From: Leguminivora glycinivorella | Lineage: Eukaryota; Arthropoda; Insecta; Lepidoptera; Tortricidae | Direction: 5' to 3' | Assembly (NCBI RefSeq): GCF_023078275.1 | Contig: NC_062983.1 | Location: 3,651,001 to 3,715,000, forward strand | Length of the DNA stretch: 64,000 nucleotides | Shown here: positions 61,437 to 64,000 of the stretch, in pieces | Layout: every line of letters begins with the position of its first letter | Position numbering within the stretch: position 1 is the stretch's first letter | Notes under the pieces: generated by a model | Seen by the model: only the letters and a program-made list of their open reading frames with translations | Told to the model about the DNA's origin: nothing | Database searches by the model: none | Program-made: the position numbers and the translations under genes

Positions 61437-61886
61437 CGGGACATGTTGCTAGGCAGAGTGATGGCAGGTGGACTAAAATATTAACGAAGTGGTGGCCGCT
61501 AACAAATGTAAGGAATGCCTGGCATCCGTTGGCTCGTTGGGTCGATGACATCCAGAAAATAGCGGGTCACATCTGGATGAGACTAGCTCAGGACAGGGAC
61601 AAGTGGCGTACTAGAAGAGAGGCCTATGCTCAGCAGTGGGCGATAAAGGGCTGATATGATGATGATGATGATGTATGATATTAATGTATGGGAAAAACAT
61701 GTATGTAAAATACCTACAAAGTTTGTAATATGAATAGCAAATTATAAAACTATTATGGTTAATACTATTTAATACTAGATTAAGTATCTTCTATTATTAT
61801 TTTTACCCATACGAACTTTAATAGAAATGCAAATTGTAATATGACGATTGTGACGTGTAAATTATTATTTATGAATAAATGATTGA

Positions 61887-62320
61887 AACGTAGGCTCATG
61901 GACATGTGCATACTTCCAGTCCTCACTTACGGTGCACAGACTTGGTCTTTGACGGAAGCTCAGAAGTCCAAACTCGGGGTTTGCCAGAGAGCTATGGATC
62001 GCAGCATATTAGGTGTGAAACTAAGGGATCGAATCCGAAACACCACGCTGCGCTCAAAAACTCGGATAATTGATGTAGCTCGAAAAGCGGCCAAGTTAAA
62101 GTGGGACTGGGCTGGACATGTCTGCCGTATGCCGAATGACTTGTGGGCCAAGATAGCCACGGAATGGGAGCCCCATGAGTCGAACAGAGGATCCGGCAGA
62201 CCTCGCCGGGATAACTTGGACTCCTTTTTGACAGACTGGCCAGTTTTAGCTCAAGATCGAGAAGAATGGAGAAAGAAGGGGGAGGCCTTTGCCCAGCAGT
62301 GGGACACAATAGGCTCATAA
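61887..62320 (+). pseudogene. RTE-like LINE ORF, C-terminal 144 codons
   Basis: Open to a natural stop at 62318-62320. Motifs: LPVLTYGAQTWSLT, QRAMDRSILGVKLRDRIRN, LKWDWAGHVCRM, then GSGRPRRDNLDSF, LTDWPVLAQDREEWRKKGEA, FAQQW. These are the conserved segments after RT in RTE-type LINEs; the endonuclease and RT domains are lost. It has no lesion in this stretch, so it is young, in contrast with the frameshifted RTE end at 61420-61675. Confidence 0.85.
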
Positions 62321-62330
62321 TAATAATAAT
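61887..62330 (+). mobile_element. 5'-truncated RTE LINE insertion, private to copy 2
   Basis: 444 bases absent from copy 1 (between 56267 and 56268 or so). Flanked by AAATGATTGA at 61877-61886 and 62331-62340, a target duplication of at least 10 bases, and ending in a TAATAATAATAA tail. 5' truncation, a short simple tail and a variable-length duplication are standard for target-primed reverse transcription. Confidence 0.92.
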
Positions 62331-63131
62331 AAATGATTGATTAATTGATGGTATGATCTTCTTATATTTAATTTAAGTTATAACGCAAAACTGGGCTAAG
62401 TATTTCTATGCGAAACAAACAGCATTCACACACGTAAACGCACTGACAGTTTACTTTACCGGTTGAAAATGAGCCTCACACAGTCACGGACTCAAAAGCT
62501 CGTTCTAAATTCAAAAACCGCGCCGAATCGAACCGAATTCAGGCAGACAGGAATGGCCATAGACATAGATAAAAATATAGACGGTTGATTTTAAGTAGGA
62601 TCTGAATAACCTAATGCGGCATAACAATACTCTACTTCATTTTCAATCAGTACCTCGGTGCCTCTTTTTCTCTATAACATCTCAATATTCAATATTAATA
62701 AGAATTTAGAAGTAGCTACTCGAAGCCGACGAGCGTGGTAAAAAGCCTCAAGGAAGGGAACGTTATGAAAGTGCGTGAAGCGAAAGTGGTTTTTCAGGAT
62801 TTTCGCAAATTAAAATCCGTGATCTCTGCCTACCCATCTAGGAAACAGACGTGATTTTATGTATGTATGTCTATATGAAGAATTTCACTACTCCCTTTCT
62901 TCCCGTGGGTGTAGAAGACAACTATGGGATATGGATTAAATTGTGGAGTGGGCAATGGGCTGGCAACTTGTCACTGCAATGTCACAATTATTCAATCAAC
63001 CCCTTAATTGCCAAGAATGGCTCTGAAACTTGAGTAGTTCCATGTCCTCTACCTACTCCTTTATGAGATACAGGCGTGATTGTATGTACTTACGTATATG
63101 TGTATCTCAATATTTTTGGTGACCATGTGCC

Positions 63132-63275
63132 GTAGCCGAATGGCATTTCTGCGACGCGAAACGAATACGAAACGCCGCGAAAGGTAGTCTGGCTCTGTCG
63201 CGCCAATACGCAAGAGCAATAGAGATAGATATCTACGAGCGTTTCGTTTCGTGTGCATTTGTGCCATTCGGCTAC
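63132..63275. mobile_element. MITE (GTAGCCGAATGGCA), copy 2 of the duplicate
   Basis: Matches 57055-57198 nearly base for base. One visible change is GAATACGAAAC for GAAAACGAAAC. Confidence 0.8.
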
Positions 63276-64000
63276 TCAGCTAATCAGTCGTCAGTCATAT
63301 ATTGTCGTAATCGAAAACTGGTGCCATGATGACGTCACATTCTCGTCATCTACAGGTTTCTAAAATCTATGGGTATGGCGACGCGAAATCAACAGATTTG
63401 GCCTAATTTGCCAGTCCGTCTGGTCGCACGTCAACGCAAACGTTTATCCACGGAGCAGTTGCTATTGGAAGAGAGTTGAGGACTCGTAGACGCACTTTTC
63501 TAACAGACTATGCTGAACTGTTCAAATACTGTAATATATTTTACATGTTTAATAGGTAATTATTACGTTTACAGATGAATGCCTACGCATTTAAATTTCA
63601 CAATATTATTGTCTTTCACACAAAAATTACCTATTTATACTACTTATAATCCAAACGACGGGTTAAAGAGGTCCGGTATCAGGCCTACGTCACTCGCTCG
63701 CGGTCGCGCGTTAAGACGATACGGTAGGGGTCAATTCTCCATACAAAGTAGAGTGAATAGGCTATTACTGAATCGGTGAGCTCCATCTTAGACTCTGTCT
63801 TCACTTCCCATCAGGTGTGACTAGGGTCAATCGCCGATCAGTCCATAATAAAAAAAAAAAAACAAACGCTCTCGACTATTTCCTCCCTGGTTTTTGAAGA
63901 TAGAGCAATGATTTTTTTCAACACAGATTGTTATTATTTTTATCTGTGTCGGACCGTTTTGATTTTTTTGATATTCTGTTTTTTAAAGACTCTAGAGCCA

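Larger units (their letters stand above)
60179..64000. repeat. Duplicated segment, copy 2 (runs off the window)
   Basis: Starts TTTACCCTTCGGGTTGGAAG, the same point within the SINE as copy 1 at 54573, and is collinear with copy 1 to the last base. It contains the SINE 3' part (60521-60652), the 70-bp-arm element (60694-61436), the LINE end (61040-61365), the RTE end (61420-61675), LINE ends (62706-63075) and the MITE (63132-63275). Confidence 0.92.

Overview
The window looks like moth (Lepidoptera) nuclear DNA. It is AT-rich and packed with repeats whose words recur across lepidopteran genomes: tRNA-derived SINEs, LINE 3' ends with ATGT or GATGAT tails, and many short hairpin MITEs. I found no host protein-coding gene I can support, and no convincing rRNA or tRNA gene. 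Almost everything readable is a transposon, a relic of one, or a transposon nested in another. Family names come from recognition of motifs, not from a search.

Layout. 0-26.8 kb is a mosaic of LINE 3' ends (RTE-like and CR1/Jockey-like), SINEs, two short Ty3/gypsy reverse-transcriptase fragments, at least a dozen MITEs, a hAT-type element with an 8-bp target duplication, and a degenerate tandem array at 14.3-15.4 kb. 26.9-33.4 kb is a nearly intact BEL/Pao LTR retrotransposon on the minus strand. Its two 463-bp LTRs look identical and it is flanked by CACTA on both sides. Its Gag-protease and RT-RNase H-integrase frames overlap and are out of phase at a run of five G (plus strand, 30507-30511). 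33.4-37.6 kb is dispersed repeats. 37.6-48.2 kb is a second, older and different BEL/Pao element, also minus strand, with a 256-bp 3' LTR, a lost 5' end, a nonsense codon, frameshifts and a small palindromic rearrangement. It is split inside its RT region by a 4,945-bp element (40916-45860) with perfect 27-bp terminal inverted repeats, a TTTT target duplication, and the 8-mer TGGTAATG clustered near both ends. Nested inside are two minisatellites. One has a period of exactly 120 bp (40 codons), so a frame stays open across it.

48.2-54.5 kb holds an array of about 88-bp units, each carrying an 18-mer that matches the 3' end of lysine tRNA (an LTR-retrotransposon primer-binding site), then further inverted repeats and SINEs. 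54.6-58.2 kb and 60.2 kb to the window end are two closely similar copies of one segment in direct orientation. Copy 2 carries a private RTE insertion with its own target duplication, and copy 1 a private 270-bp stretch. They are a recent tandem duplication or two haplotypes assembled in series. Between them lies a 733-bp unit that is a near-perfect inverted repeat with 180-bp arms.

Functionally, the only candidate for current activity is the BEL/Pao element at 26.9-33.4 kb. The other elements look non-autonomous or dead. The least explained structures are the subterminal-repeat element at 40.9-45.9 kb and the tandem arrays of primer-binding-site units.
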